This document shows positions 11,090 to 20,885 of a stretch of 64,000 nucleotides of DNA, one piece after another. The stretch is from the NCBI RefSeq assembly GCF_018143015.1, contig NC_054746.1:26781205-26845204 (forward strand), in the 5' to 3' direction. The position numbers were made by a program, and so were the translations under genes. The stretch comes from Lytechinus variegatus (taxonomy: Eukaryota > Echinodermata > Echinoidea > Temnopleuroida > Toxopneustidae). Numbering within the stretch: position 1 is the first letter of the stretch; every line of letters begins with the position of its first letter. Under the pieces are notes generated by a model. It did not search any database. It saw only the letters and a program-made list of their open reading frames with translations, and was not told the origin of the DNA.

Positions 11090-11692
11090 AGTCCACCTCA
11101 GAAAAATGTTGATTTGAATCAATAGAAAAAAATCAGACAAGCACAATGCCGAAAATTTCATCAAAATCGGATGTAAAATAAGAAAGTTTTGACATTTCAA
11201 AGTTTCGCTTTTTTTAACAAAATAGTTACATGAACGAGCCGGTTACATCCAAATCAAATGAGAGAGTCGCTGATGTCACTAACTAACTATTTCTTTTGTT
11301 TGTTATTGTTTGAATTATACAATATTTCAATTTTTACGAATTTGACGATTAGGACCTCCTTGCCTGAAGCACAAAAAAATTAATGGAATTCCACGTGTTC
11401 AGTGAGGAATGAAATTTCATTTCACATGACAATGACGAGAAAATAAAAATATCTCATATTACATATAATTAAATACAAAAGAAATAGTGAGTGAGTGATG
11501 TCATCAGTTACTCATTTGCATACCGACCGAGATGTGCATATAGTTACTGTTTTGTGAAATGAAGCGAAACTGTAAAATGCCATAACTTTCTTATTTCACA
11601 TCCGATTTTGATGGAATTTTCAGTGTTATGCTTGTTGAATTTTACTCTTTTTATTCCAATCAAGTTTTTATTGGGGTTGACTTGTCCTTTAA
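11090..11692. mobile_element. Long-TIR MITE, TTAA flanks, copy 2
   Basis: Same family as 1686-2286. The left end is AGGTCAAGTCCACCTC after TTAA (11090-11093); the right end is GGTTGACTTGTCCT before TTAA (11689-11692). The arms are diverged but pair over about 200 bp. It is inserted into the GGCGGCGTC/DR1 dispersed repeat. There is no coding capacity. Confidence 0.85.
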
Positions 11693-11831
11693 CCAAGGTT
11701 AGGTTATTGAAATGTCATCAGCACTTAGTTCATTAAAATTGGCTTTAGGGTAATCAAGTATCACTTATAATATCATCTTTCACGGGTTTCAGATCACATG
11801 ATCAAGGTCAAAGGTCAATTAGGCTCGATGA
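11693..11831 (+). repeat. DR1-type tandem repeat fragment, 5' of the LINE
   Basis: Contains GATCAAGGTCAAAGGTCAAT, a perfect DR1 (AGGTCA-A-AGGTCA at 11805-11817), the consensus spacing bound by HNF4/RXR/COUP-type nuclear receptors. It continues after the LINE at 16777; the last 12 bases (11820-11831) form the LINE's target duplication. Confidence 0.75.
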
Positions 11832-12066
11832 TGGTGGACGCGGGCGCGAAAGGACGCGCTTTGTAGCTCCTCCAGGAATTTAGACTGTTGTGCTCAATAT
11901 TTTGGAAAAATGTAACCTTTTGCACTTTGGACCATACTATATGGAATAATCCACATCAGTCTACCAATACTGCTGACTACGCTGGACCCTTTGGAGCAAG
12001 GTATGACTATCTCATTATACTGATTTTATTGTTTCAAATTAACGTCTTCTGATCGAGAAACTCACA

Positions 12067-12996
12067 ATGAAAAGCAAATCAGCTGCGAAGGGATACAACG
12101 AGGTTGCTGCTACAAAAGGCCCGAGCGGCCCGGGGCGAAACCATGACGCCACGCCTGCCGGAGCTATGCAAGCCTCGCCAACGCGCAAGCATCATGAGCA
12201 AAGATCTAGTGCGCGTTCCCGATCCCCGACGAGGTCAACAAACTCTCGATTCAGTGATGACGGAGGCGAAGAAGGGTCTGCTGCGTATGAGGTACCAGGC
12301 GTAGAAGAAGGGTTGGAGGTGGCTATCAAAAAAGCTCTGCAAGTTATTCTTCTAGAAGAATCGTTCGCAAAGAACCTAGTCAGCTCCATAAAATCTGTTC
12401 TTGTGAAGGAAATTGAATCAGCAGTTTCTGATCATGTTGAGTCCATCTTATTCGAGAATGCAAATCTTCAGGAGGAAGTTGGTCGTCTAAAAAACAGAGT
12501 CGAGTCGCTAGAAGCTGCAGCTGATGAGGCGGAGCAGTATTCACGCCGCAATTGCCTGATTTTCAGTGGTATTGCTGAATCTGCAAACGAAGATACTGAT
12601 GCCAAGATCATAGAGGTGTGCCAGAGGAATCTGGGTGTTACAGTGAAACAAGAGGACATCGATCGTTCTCACCGCCTTTCCAGCCATGCTGCGCTTGAGA
12701 ACAAGCAGAAGGAGCCACGTAAGCCCCGGAATATCATCATCAAATTTTCCAACTACAGGGCAAGAGAGGCTGTATATGCATCTAGGGCTAAGCTGAAAGG
12801 CCTTTCAATTTACATCAATGAAAATCTAATACGAAAGCGATCTCAGCTGTTCTGGCAAGTGAAGAAGGGAAACCTCCCGCAAGTCCACAAAGTCTGGACT
12901 CAAGACGGAAGGATAACAGCGATAAATAAGAGTGGGAAAAGAGTTGCTCTTTCAAGTGTAAAGGACCTCGGAAAACTTGATCAATTGAAAGAATGA
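12067..12996 (+). CDS. LINE ORF1 RNA-binding protein
   Basis: A 309-residue intact frame. It has a basic, Ser/Arg-rich N-terminus (1-60), a predicted coiled coil with heptad Leu/Val (about 85-155: LQEEVGRLKNRVESLEAA), then an RRM-like core starting EQYSRRNCLIFSGI (157-170) with DRSHRL (199-204) and PRNIIIKFSNYRAREAV (220-236), and a C-terminal ITAINKSGKR segment. This is the plan of trimeric nucleic-acid chaperone ORF1 proteins, which coat LINE RNA. The ATG at 12067 is the first in frame and precedes the whole basic region. It lies 360 bp upstream of ORF2. The frame is complete, unlike ORF2. Identification rests on motif layout. Confidence 0.88.
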   Translation: MKSKSAAKGYNEVAATKGPSGPGRNHDATPAGAMQASPTRKHHEQRSSARSRSPTRSTNSRFSDDGGEEGSAAYEVPGVEEGLEVAIKKALQVILLEESFAKNLVSSIKSVLVKEIESAVSDHVESILFENANLQEEVGRLKNRVESLEAAADEAEQYSRRNCLIFSGIAESANEDTDAKIIEVCQRNLGVTVKQEDIDRSHRLSSHAALENKQKEPRKPRNIIIKFSNYRAREAVYASRAKLKGLSIYINENLIRKRSQLFWQVKKGNLPQVHKVWTQDGRITAINKSGKRVALSSVKDLGKLDQLKE

Positions 12997-13359
12997 GACA
13001 ACAATCTCAATCAAATTCACTTAACTGTAAAACTTGGTCTGCTTGAGCACACAGGCGTTCCTGTTTACCATTTGCTTTTAAATTGCACTATTAAATGTAC
13101 GATTTGTTTTTAATAAGGTTATTTACTAGTACCTGGTTATTATTCTATTGTATATTTGTATAAAATTACATTCATAACTTACGCGTAATACTTTTCACTT
13201 GTTTTGAAATGTGTCAATTTACATTTTATTGTTATTGTTGCTGTTGCTATTTTGCACATATTCGCTTTGCTATATATTTGATTATTAAAATGTTAAATGT
13301 ATATAAATTGCTTAGAGTGGTGGAAGTAAAATATGAACCTAATTTCAACATAAGTTTCA

Positions 13360-16300
13360 ATGATTAAATACCCATGTTCAATTTGTAATAAATCTGTAAA
13401 ATAAATCAAAAGGCTTTGTTATGCACTGTATGTTCACAGTGGGTGCATATAGTTTGTGGCGGGGTCTCAAGAGAGACCTATGATTCAGACGAACTGTTTG
13501 AAAATTGGCAGTGCCCGAAATGCATTCTGCAAAGTGTATTACCTTTTTGGAATGATCCTGATGTATCTACTGAAGTCATGTATAACTGTAATAATATTTC
13601 TGTCGACGCAAATGATGATATGTCAACCGAAACTAATGATTTTGCTCTAAAAGGTATTAAAGGTATTAAATTAGCTCATCTTAATGTCAGAAGCATTGTT
13701 AATAAAGTTGCTGATTTACAATGTTTGCTGAATAATAACCCTTATGATCTACTAGGTGTGTCAGAAACATGGTTAACAAAAGAACATTCTGATAGCTTGA
13801 TTTCTGTTAAAGGTTATAAGTTTGAGAGGAGGGATAGATGTACTCATGGAGGTGGAGTGGGATGTTTTATAACAGAAAATTTATCATATATAAGAAGATT
13901 GGATCTTGAATCTGTTGCCTTAGAAATAATTTGGTTGGAGTTGCAACGTAGAAATAGTAGCTCATTATTTATTGGTATATTGTATAGAAAACCCGATAAT
14001 CATTTAGATTTTTTTGACAGTCTTGAAAGTAATCTCGAGAAATTGTATACAGTTACAAACAATGTCATCCTTCTTGGTGATTTTAATTGTAATATGCAAA
14101 CCGTAAATAATCTTTCTAGAAAAGTTTCCAGTCTCCTTACTACAATGCAAATGACACAGGTTATATCTGAACCCACTAGAATTTCACCACATAGCCAGTC
14201 AGTAATCGATTTGGTATGTATTTCTGATTCACTTGTTGACAATATTATTAAATCAGGAGTGCAGTCAGCTGGACTTAGTGATCACTCTGTGATTTTTACT
14301 GCAATTAAAGGGAAACATCAACCCCTTTCTCCCAAAATAACTAAATGTCGTTCTTTCAAGTACTTTGACAGTGAGAAATTTAAAGATGATGTAAGGAAAG
14401 TTGATTGGCATGAGTTTTATTCCTGTGGGACTGATGTTGAAAAATTGTGGCACTCCTTTAAAAACGCACTCCTAGACATTTGTGACTGGCATGCCCCCGT
14501 GATATCAGTGCGGCAAAAACAAAGAGGGGTACCTTGGATAAATGATGATTATTTGGTGTTAGCACGCGAAAGGGATTATTATCGAAAGCAATTTAGAAAA
14601 ACAAGATTAATTCTTTGGTGGAATAAATTTCAGTCTTCCCGTAACAGAGCTAATAACTTGATTAAAAATTTGAAAAAGAAGTATTATCAGGACAAATTTA
14701 AGGACTGCGGAAATGACATAAAAAAGAACTGGAACATTTTATCGAAGCTTCTACCTAAGAAAAATAAAACCACGAGTCATGATGTTAAGTTAACAATTGA
14801 TGATGGTCAAATACCTAACAATGAAATAGCTCACGTTCTAAACAAAGCCTTTAATGAAGTCGGCTCGAGGTTGCAAGCCCCTTCGAATAATTTCTCGAAA
14901 GATTTATTAAACAATTTACAAACTCTTTTTATTCCAGATTGTGAATTTAAATTTTGTGCAATCAAAAAGGAGTATGTTTTGAAAGAGCTATTACATATTG
15001 ATTGTTCGAAAGCGGTCGGAGTAGATGGTATTTACCCTAAGTTTCTTAAGCTGGCAGCAGAGAGTATAGCTGGACCTTTAACCCATTTATTTAATGCAAC
15101 TTTGCAAACTAGTGTTATTTCCAGAAGATTTTAAGACAGCAAGAATTACTCCTGTACATAAGGGAGGATCTTTTGATATTGACAATTATAGACCAATATC
15201 TGTGCTTCCAGTCCTGTCCAAAATACTAGAGAGAGCAGTACATGATCAATTGTATAAGTACTTAAATGTAAATGATCTACTTGCAAATTGTCAGTCTGGC
15301 TTCAGACCGTCTTATTCCACTGCCACTTGTCTAACTGAGATTACAGACTTTTTGTATGATAAAATGGACCGAAAACATGTTACTGGTGGTATTTTCTTGG
15401 ACCTACGCAAAGCTTTTGATGTTATTCCTCACAATTTTATACTTGCAAAACTTAAGTACTATGGTATTACTGGCAATGAATACAACTGGATGGAATCGTA
15501 TTTAACAGACAGAAGGCAATTTGTAATGATTAACAATTGTCGCAGTGAATTTTTAAAGATAAAATCAGGTGTTCCACAAGGATCTATATTGGGTCCATTG
15601 ATATTTTGTATTTTTATAAATGACATGTGTAATTTGAAATTGCATGTACATTCTAAAATGTCTCTTTATTGCTGATGATACCGCCATTTTTAATCACGGT
15701 GAATCAATTAAGCAGGTACAAAAGTATTTGCAAGATGATTTTGATTCAATATGTAAATGGTTAGACTTAAATAATATGCATTTACACCCGCAAAAAACAA
15801 AAGCCATGGTATTTGGTCAAAAGAAAAAGTTGAGGGGTGCTCATTTGCCAGTGAAATTCAGGAACATACAATTAGAAAATGTAAAAAAGATTAAATACTT
15901 AGGTGTCATGCTCGATCCGGGCTTGACTTGGTGTGAACATATTACTAATATCGTTTGTAAAATATCTCGAGCAATAGGTTGTGTAAGGCGGATTAAGCAT
16001 TTACTGTCCTTGGATATCATGAAGAAGCTGTACTTTTCTATGATTTTACCTTACATTGATTACTGTAGTACATCTTGGGGAAGCAGTGCAAAAATACATT
16101 TAGATAAGATACAAAAACTTCAAAATAAATGTGCCAGGATGCTTTTGAAAAAAGATTATAATACATCACAAATATCTCTGTTGCAGTCACTGAAGTGGCA
16201 ATCAGTAGATCAGCGTATAAAATATCAGTATTGTGTTTTTGTATATAAAATAATGAACAATTTAGTTCCAAATTATTTAAAACCTTTAGTATGTAAACGG

Positions 16301-16495
16301 CCCGTGAAATACAGGACACGGTTTTCTTTGCGATGCCCCCTTCAGCTTCCCAAAGCTAGAACTGAATATAAAAGAAAATCTTTCGCATATTTCGGACCCA
16401 AATTATTTAATGCACTTCCTTCAAATTTACAAGCCTGTACGTGTACCTCCTTGTTAGTTTTTAAAAAATTATGCAAAGCCTTTCATACGAATTGA
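13360..16495 (+). pseudogene. LINE ORF2: PHD finger, endonuclease, reverse transcriptase (frameshifted)
   Basis: A likely start at 13360 gives a PHD-type zinc finger (CSIC, then LLCTVCSQWVHIVC and WQCPKC). Next comes an APE-like endonuclease: LAHLNVRSIVNK, SETWL, LLGDFNC and GLSDHSVI. The reverse transcriptase follows: AVGVDGI, ITPVHKGG, NYRPISVLPVLSK, FLDLRKAFDVI, SGVPQGSILGP and ADDTAIF. The C-terminus (RTRFSLRCPLQLPKART, then FAYFGPKLFNALPSNL) is typical of CR1/L2 elements. The reading frame shifts at about three places (near 13400 in the PHD finger, near 15120 and near 15660 within RT), leaving open stretches of 572, 193 and 283 codons. The product would nick target DNA and prime cDNA synthesis; this copy cannot. 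Confidence 0.92.
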
Positions 16496-16776
16496 TGAAG
16501 AGCGAAATAATATTCCATTGATTTACAATGCTATGTACTTGTATGTTTAGATTGTCACTTCCCACTCTAAATTTTTTGATGTTAATTGTTTCTGATGTTA
16601 AATAGTTTGTATTTTTGTATTTTTGACGTTGAATGTTTTTTGATGATATATTTTATATTTATCTTGACATGTATTTTAAACTGCAGGGCGCCTTTGTAAA
16701 GCAGTTTTAAGAACTGAACAGGCCTACCCTGCAGTATAAAATAAATAAAGCAAAATAAATAAATAAATAAAATAAA

Positions 16777-16867
16777 TAGGCTCAATGAACTTTGACCATG
16801 TTTTGGGTATGAACATTCAGATCTTAACCAATGATAAGTTTTTGTCTCTCCTGCGAAGCACAGTGAT
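16777..16867 (+). repeat. DR1-type repeat fragment, 3' of the LINE
   Basis: Continues the repeat interrupted at 11831 (TTTGACCATGTTTTGGGTAT and CTCCTGCGAAGCACAGTGA). It is interrupted again at 16868. Confidence 0.7.
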
Positions 16868-17310
16868 ACCCCTTTCACAAACCCATCCTCCAATTATCCG
16901 CCTAAGAGTAATGCGGATAATTTAATGAAAATTGCATTCACAAACTCCAAAAATAATCCGGTATAATGGTAATGCGGATAATTCAATAAAAATTGCATTC
17001 ACAAACTCCGAAAATAATCCACACTATTTTTTTACGAGCGCGCGACCTGAAAAAGGCAGATAATTGTCATGACAACTGCACACGCTCCCTCCGATGGGGT
17101 TGTGTTGGAAAAGGGTGACCTTTTGTGACCGCACCTTGGCAATTATCCGCATTACTTTGGAAATGCGTTCACAAAGCCAAAATCTGGTCCCGATGCTGCT
17201 TTTTTGCGGATAATTGCAGCATCGAAATAATGCGGATAACTCTGGTCCTGCTCCGATTTTACAACCAAATTATGCGGATATTATCCGCATAATTGTGTTT
17301 GGTATGAGAC
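16868..17310. mobile_element. MITE rich in ATGCGGATAATT motifs
   Basis: About 440 bp with repeated ATGCGGATAATT or AATTATCCGCAT in both orientations (near 16895, 16910, 16970, 17135, 17205, 17230, 17270 and 17285). The outer ends are loosely inverted (ATACC-CACAAAC on the left, GTATGAG-type on the right). It interrupts the DR1-type repeat between AGCACAGTGA and GACTATAAGCGACG. No protein is encoded. Ends and target duplication are not firmly placed. Confidence 0.6.
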
Positions 17311-17349
17311 TATAAGCGACGTTTTTCCGATGGCGGCGGCGGCGTCAAC

Positions 17350-18022
17350 GAGATGCGTCGATACGGGGGGGGGGCAAACGTATCGTTTTATCCCCCCCCG
17401 CAATAATTCTGCTGATGTGTGAAAATAAGATAAGATTGTAATGTTACACAGAAATCAGCAAGCGAGATTGAGATACCAACTCGTTCTTTATTTAAGATTG
17501 TGCTCAAAATGTCCGCTTTTTAGATTGGAATATAAAAAATTTCAGCTTGAGCTACGTGCTCGTATCATTTATGTAGCAAAATCCCATACATTTCATGATT
17601 AAATAGGTGAATAGAATGTCCCGTTTACAGTTCTAAACCTCAATAGAACTCCCGCTTCGATTTTTAATAATCTTTTGTTGGACATATATCTTGTTCTTTA
17701 TCAAAAACGTCCATTAAACTGACTTTTTTTTCAGATCAAAATATCAAAATTTTCAGCTCGCGCTTCGCGCTCGCATCTACTGTTCTTTTAGATACTCAGA
17801 ATATCAATCTTTCAGGTCAGAATATAAGGAAATTTCAGCTCGGCACTCGCATTATCTGTGTAGTGAGATACATGTATCTATCCTCCTCATGAGTAATTAC
17901 TACGAACAGTCCTAAACAGGGACCTTTTTCCTGTTTTCACGTCAGTATACTAAATAATTTAAGCTCGCGCTTCGCGCTCGCATTAATTTGTTGGTGAGAT
18001 ATGTGTCTCTTTCTCATGAGTC

Positions 18023-18055
<33 letters not shown>

Positions 18056-18161
18056 GGTGTGTGTGTGGGTGGATGAGTTTGTTCCTTTTGTGTGATCGAG
18101 CGCCTTTGGAACGTTGGTTCATGATTTTGCCCCCCAATCTGAAAAATTGATCGACGCCCCT
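17350..18161. mobile_element. GCGC-core element with 9-bp target duplication
   Basis: Flanked by a perfect 9-bp GGCGTCAAC (17341-17349 and 18162-18170), with inverted ends GATGCGTCGAT on the left and GGGGCGTCGAT reverse-complemented on the right. Inside are G/C runs and several GCTCGCGCTTCGCGCTCGC cores (near 17755, 17840, 17965). The 4.7-5.0 kb block is a related copy in the other orientation. A 9-bp duplication fits Mutator-like elements; no transposase is seen. A TA/TG microsatellite lies at 18023-18070. Confidence 0.75.
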
Positions 18162-18170
18162 GGCGTCAAC

Positions 18171-18960
18171 ATCAAATCTTTACCGAAGATTAAGTATTTG
18201 AAATGATAGCATAACTTAGAATATATGGACCTAGTTCATGAAAATTTGGACATAAGATTAATTAAGTATTACTGAACATCCTGCCTGAATTTCAAGTCAC
18301 ATGATCAAGGTCAAAGGTCATTTAAATTCAATGAACTTTGGCCAAGTAGGGGGTATTTGTTAAATTACCATCATAACTTTTAAAGTTTATGGATCTGATT
18401 CATGAAACTTGGACATGAGTAATCAAGTGTAACTGAACCTATCATGTGAGTTTTATGACCAAAATCAAAGGTCATTTGCGGTCATTAAACTGTGGCCATT
18501 TTGGAGGTAATTATTAGATTGCTGTCATAACTTTCAAAGTTATAGATATAGTTTATAAAATGTGAACATAGGGGTAATCAAGTATCACGGAACATCCTGT
18601 GCGAGTTTCAGGTCACATGACCAAGGCCAATATGGACTTTGGCCATGTTGGGGTATTGAATAACCATCATAACTCTGAAAGTGTATGGATCTACTTCATA
18701 AATCTTGAACATATGAATAATCAAGTGTAACTGAACCTCTCATGTGAGTTTCATGACCAAAATCAAAGGTCATTTAAGGTCATTAAACTTTGGCCATTTT
18801 GGATGTAATTATTAGATTGCTTTCATAACTTTCAAAGTTATAGATATAGTTTATAAAATGTGAATAGGGGTAATCAAGTATCACTGACAAGTCTGAGGTT
18901 GCATGATCAAGGTCATATATCATGTATTGTTAATGAACGTACTGTTGTATCATTATGTGA
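18171..18960 (+). repeat. ~150-bp tandem repeat with DR1 / AGGTCA motifs
   Basis: About five units with CATGA(T/C)CAAGGTCA, or CAAAATCAAAGGTCATT, then AAACTTTGGCCA. AGGTCA sites lie near 18308, 18466, 18770 and 18905; 18308-18320 is a perfect DR1. Unit spacing is about 145-155 bp. The repeat family was already split by the MITE, LINE and GCGC element to its left. Confidence 0.8.
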
Positions 18961-19870
18961 ATGGTGTATTTTGTGAATAATTATTTTATAGTCGTTTTCA
19001 AAGTCAGCTCTGCTGCTATATTGAATCGCGCCAGACGGTGTTCCACTTTTTTTCTGTGAAAAGTGGGTAGATTCCGTAGGTATCAAACCATCGGAAGCTA
19101 CGTAAATCTTGCGGAAACTAGAAATATTACTGAAGGGGATTGATACCCGCGCCCTATATGCCGTTACCATGACAGCGCCGTTTCAAACACACTAGGAAAA
19201 ATGATATTGCATGCCGATCTTTACCCAAGATGAATGTTTTTCTCAACTTTCGACACTTTACCCAAGATTAATGTTTTTGTCAACTTTCGACAGTAATGGT
19301 ACACAAACTGGGGAAATAATTTTCCTGGGTTTTGGGGCAATAACATGCTGTTACCATGGCAACACGATTTCAAGAACATTAGGAAATGGGAATTGCATGT
19401 TTTTACCCAAAGACCAATGTTGGTGCCAACTCTCATGAGCATGCACAAGCCATTAACTGATGAGGTATTTTGATCTGCAATGAGTTTTTCACGGTTTTGG
19501 TTATGCTATGCGGTTTCCATGGCAACACGATTTTGTATACATGCAAAAAATAAGTATTGCACAGTTTTACCTCAAGACCAATGTGCGTTCCAAATTTCAT
19601 GAAAAGGGGTTACGAACTGAGGAAGTAATTCGAAACGCAATTTTTCCCTTAATTTTTGCCGCATAATACATTTTTCCATGGCAACACAATATCTAACACA
19701 AAAAATGTATCTCGTACATCTTTACCTCAAAACCAATGTGGGGGCCGAATTCCATAAGAATTGGTTGAAATTTGATGAAGTAGTTTGAACCGCATGCAAG
19801 AAAAGAGGGAGTACGAAGCGCAAGATTTGCAATGGACCGACCGACTGACTGTACGCTGATTTTAATGGCC
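18961..19870 (+). repeat. ~160-bp tandem repeat with RFX X-box motifs
   Basis: Units contain CCATGGCAACACGATTT, CAAGACCAATGTG and a TTTACC phrase. GTTACCATGGCAAC (19350-19363) and GTTTCCATGGCAAC (19513-19526) match the palindromic X-box GTTNCCATGGNAAC; a half-type copy is at about 19674, and a decayed one near 19163. The start-to-start distance is about 157-164 bp. No coding sequence is seen. Confidence 0.8.
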
Positions 19871-20570
19871 CCTTCAAACTTAGATGGTTTGGCGGGGGTA
19901 TAATAATGTAAAGATTCGACCAACCACATGGATACTCTGTACAATTATTCTCATTCACGTGGTTAATTATATAGTACTTGGAAGTACCAATTGGTAAATA
20001 TATTCCTACAACATACAATGACATAGGTAAAACTGAACATTCAGGATTTTTAAACAGCGCACTCCCTCTTTGTTTATAATTCTTAAAAAGAAATATCTCA
20101 AGCATTGATTTGTTGATTTTATTCAAGTGTAGAACATAAGGAGAACAATTAAGTATATGAATAATCAAACTACATTGACAGGATAGCCAATCAAAATTTA
20201 GATTGCTTATTTCCGACGGGATCGTTACCTTAGTAAATGATGACAGGTAAACTTAACTTATAAAAAAAAAATCATTGTAAAAATAAATTAAAGTTACAAT
20301 TACGTCAAACAAAAATCGCAAACTTGAAAGCTGTACAGGAAATATGATGAAACAATGTTATTTAGTTCAGATCTTCAAAGGACGTGTATAATGTGAATGA
20401 GTAGACAAGCTTCAAGTAATTTTAAAGCCCCAAACCACAGGTAGAAGTAAATTTTTACTTATCAAATTGACAACTCTCTCTATGTATATTGCATAAATTA
20501 CAAGTTCCATGCATATTTACCGCTTGCAGGCTGAGTACTTTGCTTTGAAAAAAAATAATAGTTGTTTTCC
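19871..20570. other. No gene recognised
   Basis: AT-rich sequence after the X-box repeat. The 148-codon minus-strand open frame at 19722-20168 runs into the repeat and has no recognisable domain, so it is not called. Confidence 0.45.
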
Positions 20571-20665
20571 TTTTACATGGCTTTATTTCGCTTGGTCATG
20601 AGCTTTACCCTTCATATCTGAGAGCTACGCTCTTATAAAATCTACGATTTTATTTCCATGGAATT
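20571..20665 (+). repeat. Inverted-pair repeat, left member
   Basis: Includes GAGCTTTACCCTTCATATCT, GAGAGCTACGCTC and AAAATCTACGATTTTATTTC. The reverse complement of 24618-24715 matches it, so a diverged inverted pair brackets LRR gene 1. Confidence 0.65.
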
Positions 20666-20722
20666 GACTAAATCAATTGTGAATATCACGTATATAAATA
20701 TATATATATATATATATAAACA

Positions 20723-20800
20723 AAAGAAGACTTAATAGAAACGCCGTGAGGAGACATGGAAGATTATTTCTCCTCACGGCGTTTCTATTAAGTCTTCTTT
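20723..20800. repeat. Perfect 31-bp inverted repeat (hairpin)
   Basis: Arms at 20723-20753 and 20770-20800 are exact reverse complements (AAAGAAGACTTAATAGAAAC onwards), separated by a 16-bp loop. It lies 86-163 bp downstream of the stop of LRR gene 1, where genes 2 and 3 instead have a conserved 3' flank. Confidence 0.9.
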
Positions 20801-20885
20801 GTTTCTACATTATGACGCCAAAACAGAACTCTTTGATTTATATATATATATATATATACGCGAATTATAGACAATTTCATAATTC

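Larger units (their letters stand above)
11832..16776 (+). mobile_element. Near-full-length CR1-like LINE
   Basis: The element has a ~235-bp 5' leader, ORF1 (12067-12996), a 360-bp spacer, ORF2 (13360-16495) and a TAAA-type simple tail (about 16738-16776). It is flanked by TAGGCTCGATGA (11820-11831) and TAGGCTCAATGA (16777-16788), matching in 11 of 12 bases. Joining the flanks restores an uninterrupted DR1-type repeat. A microsatellite tail, an ORF1 with coiled coil and RRM, and a PHD-endonuclease-RT ORF2 fit the CR1/L2 group of the Jockey superfamily. ORF2 is broken, so the copy is inactive, though clearly young. Confidence 0.92.
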
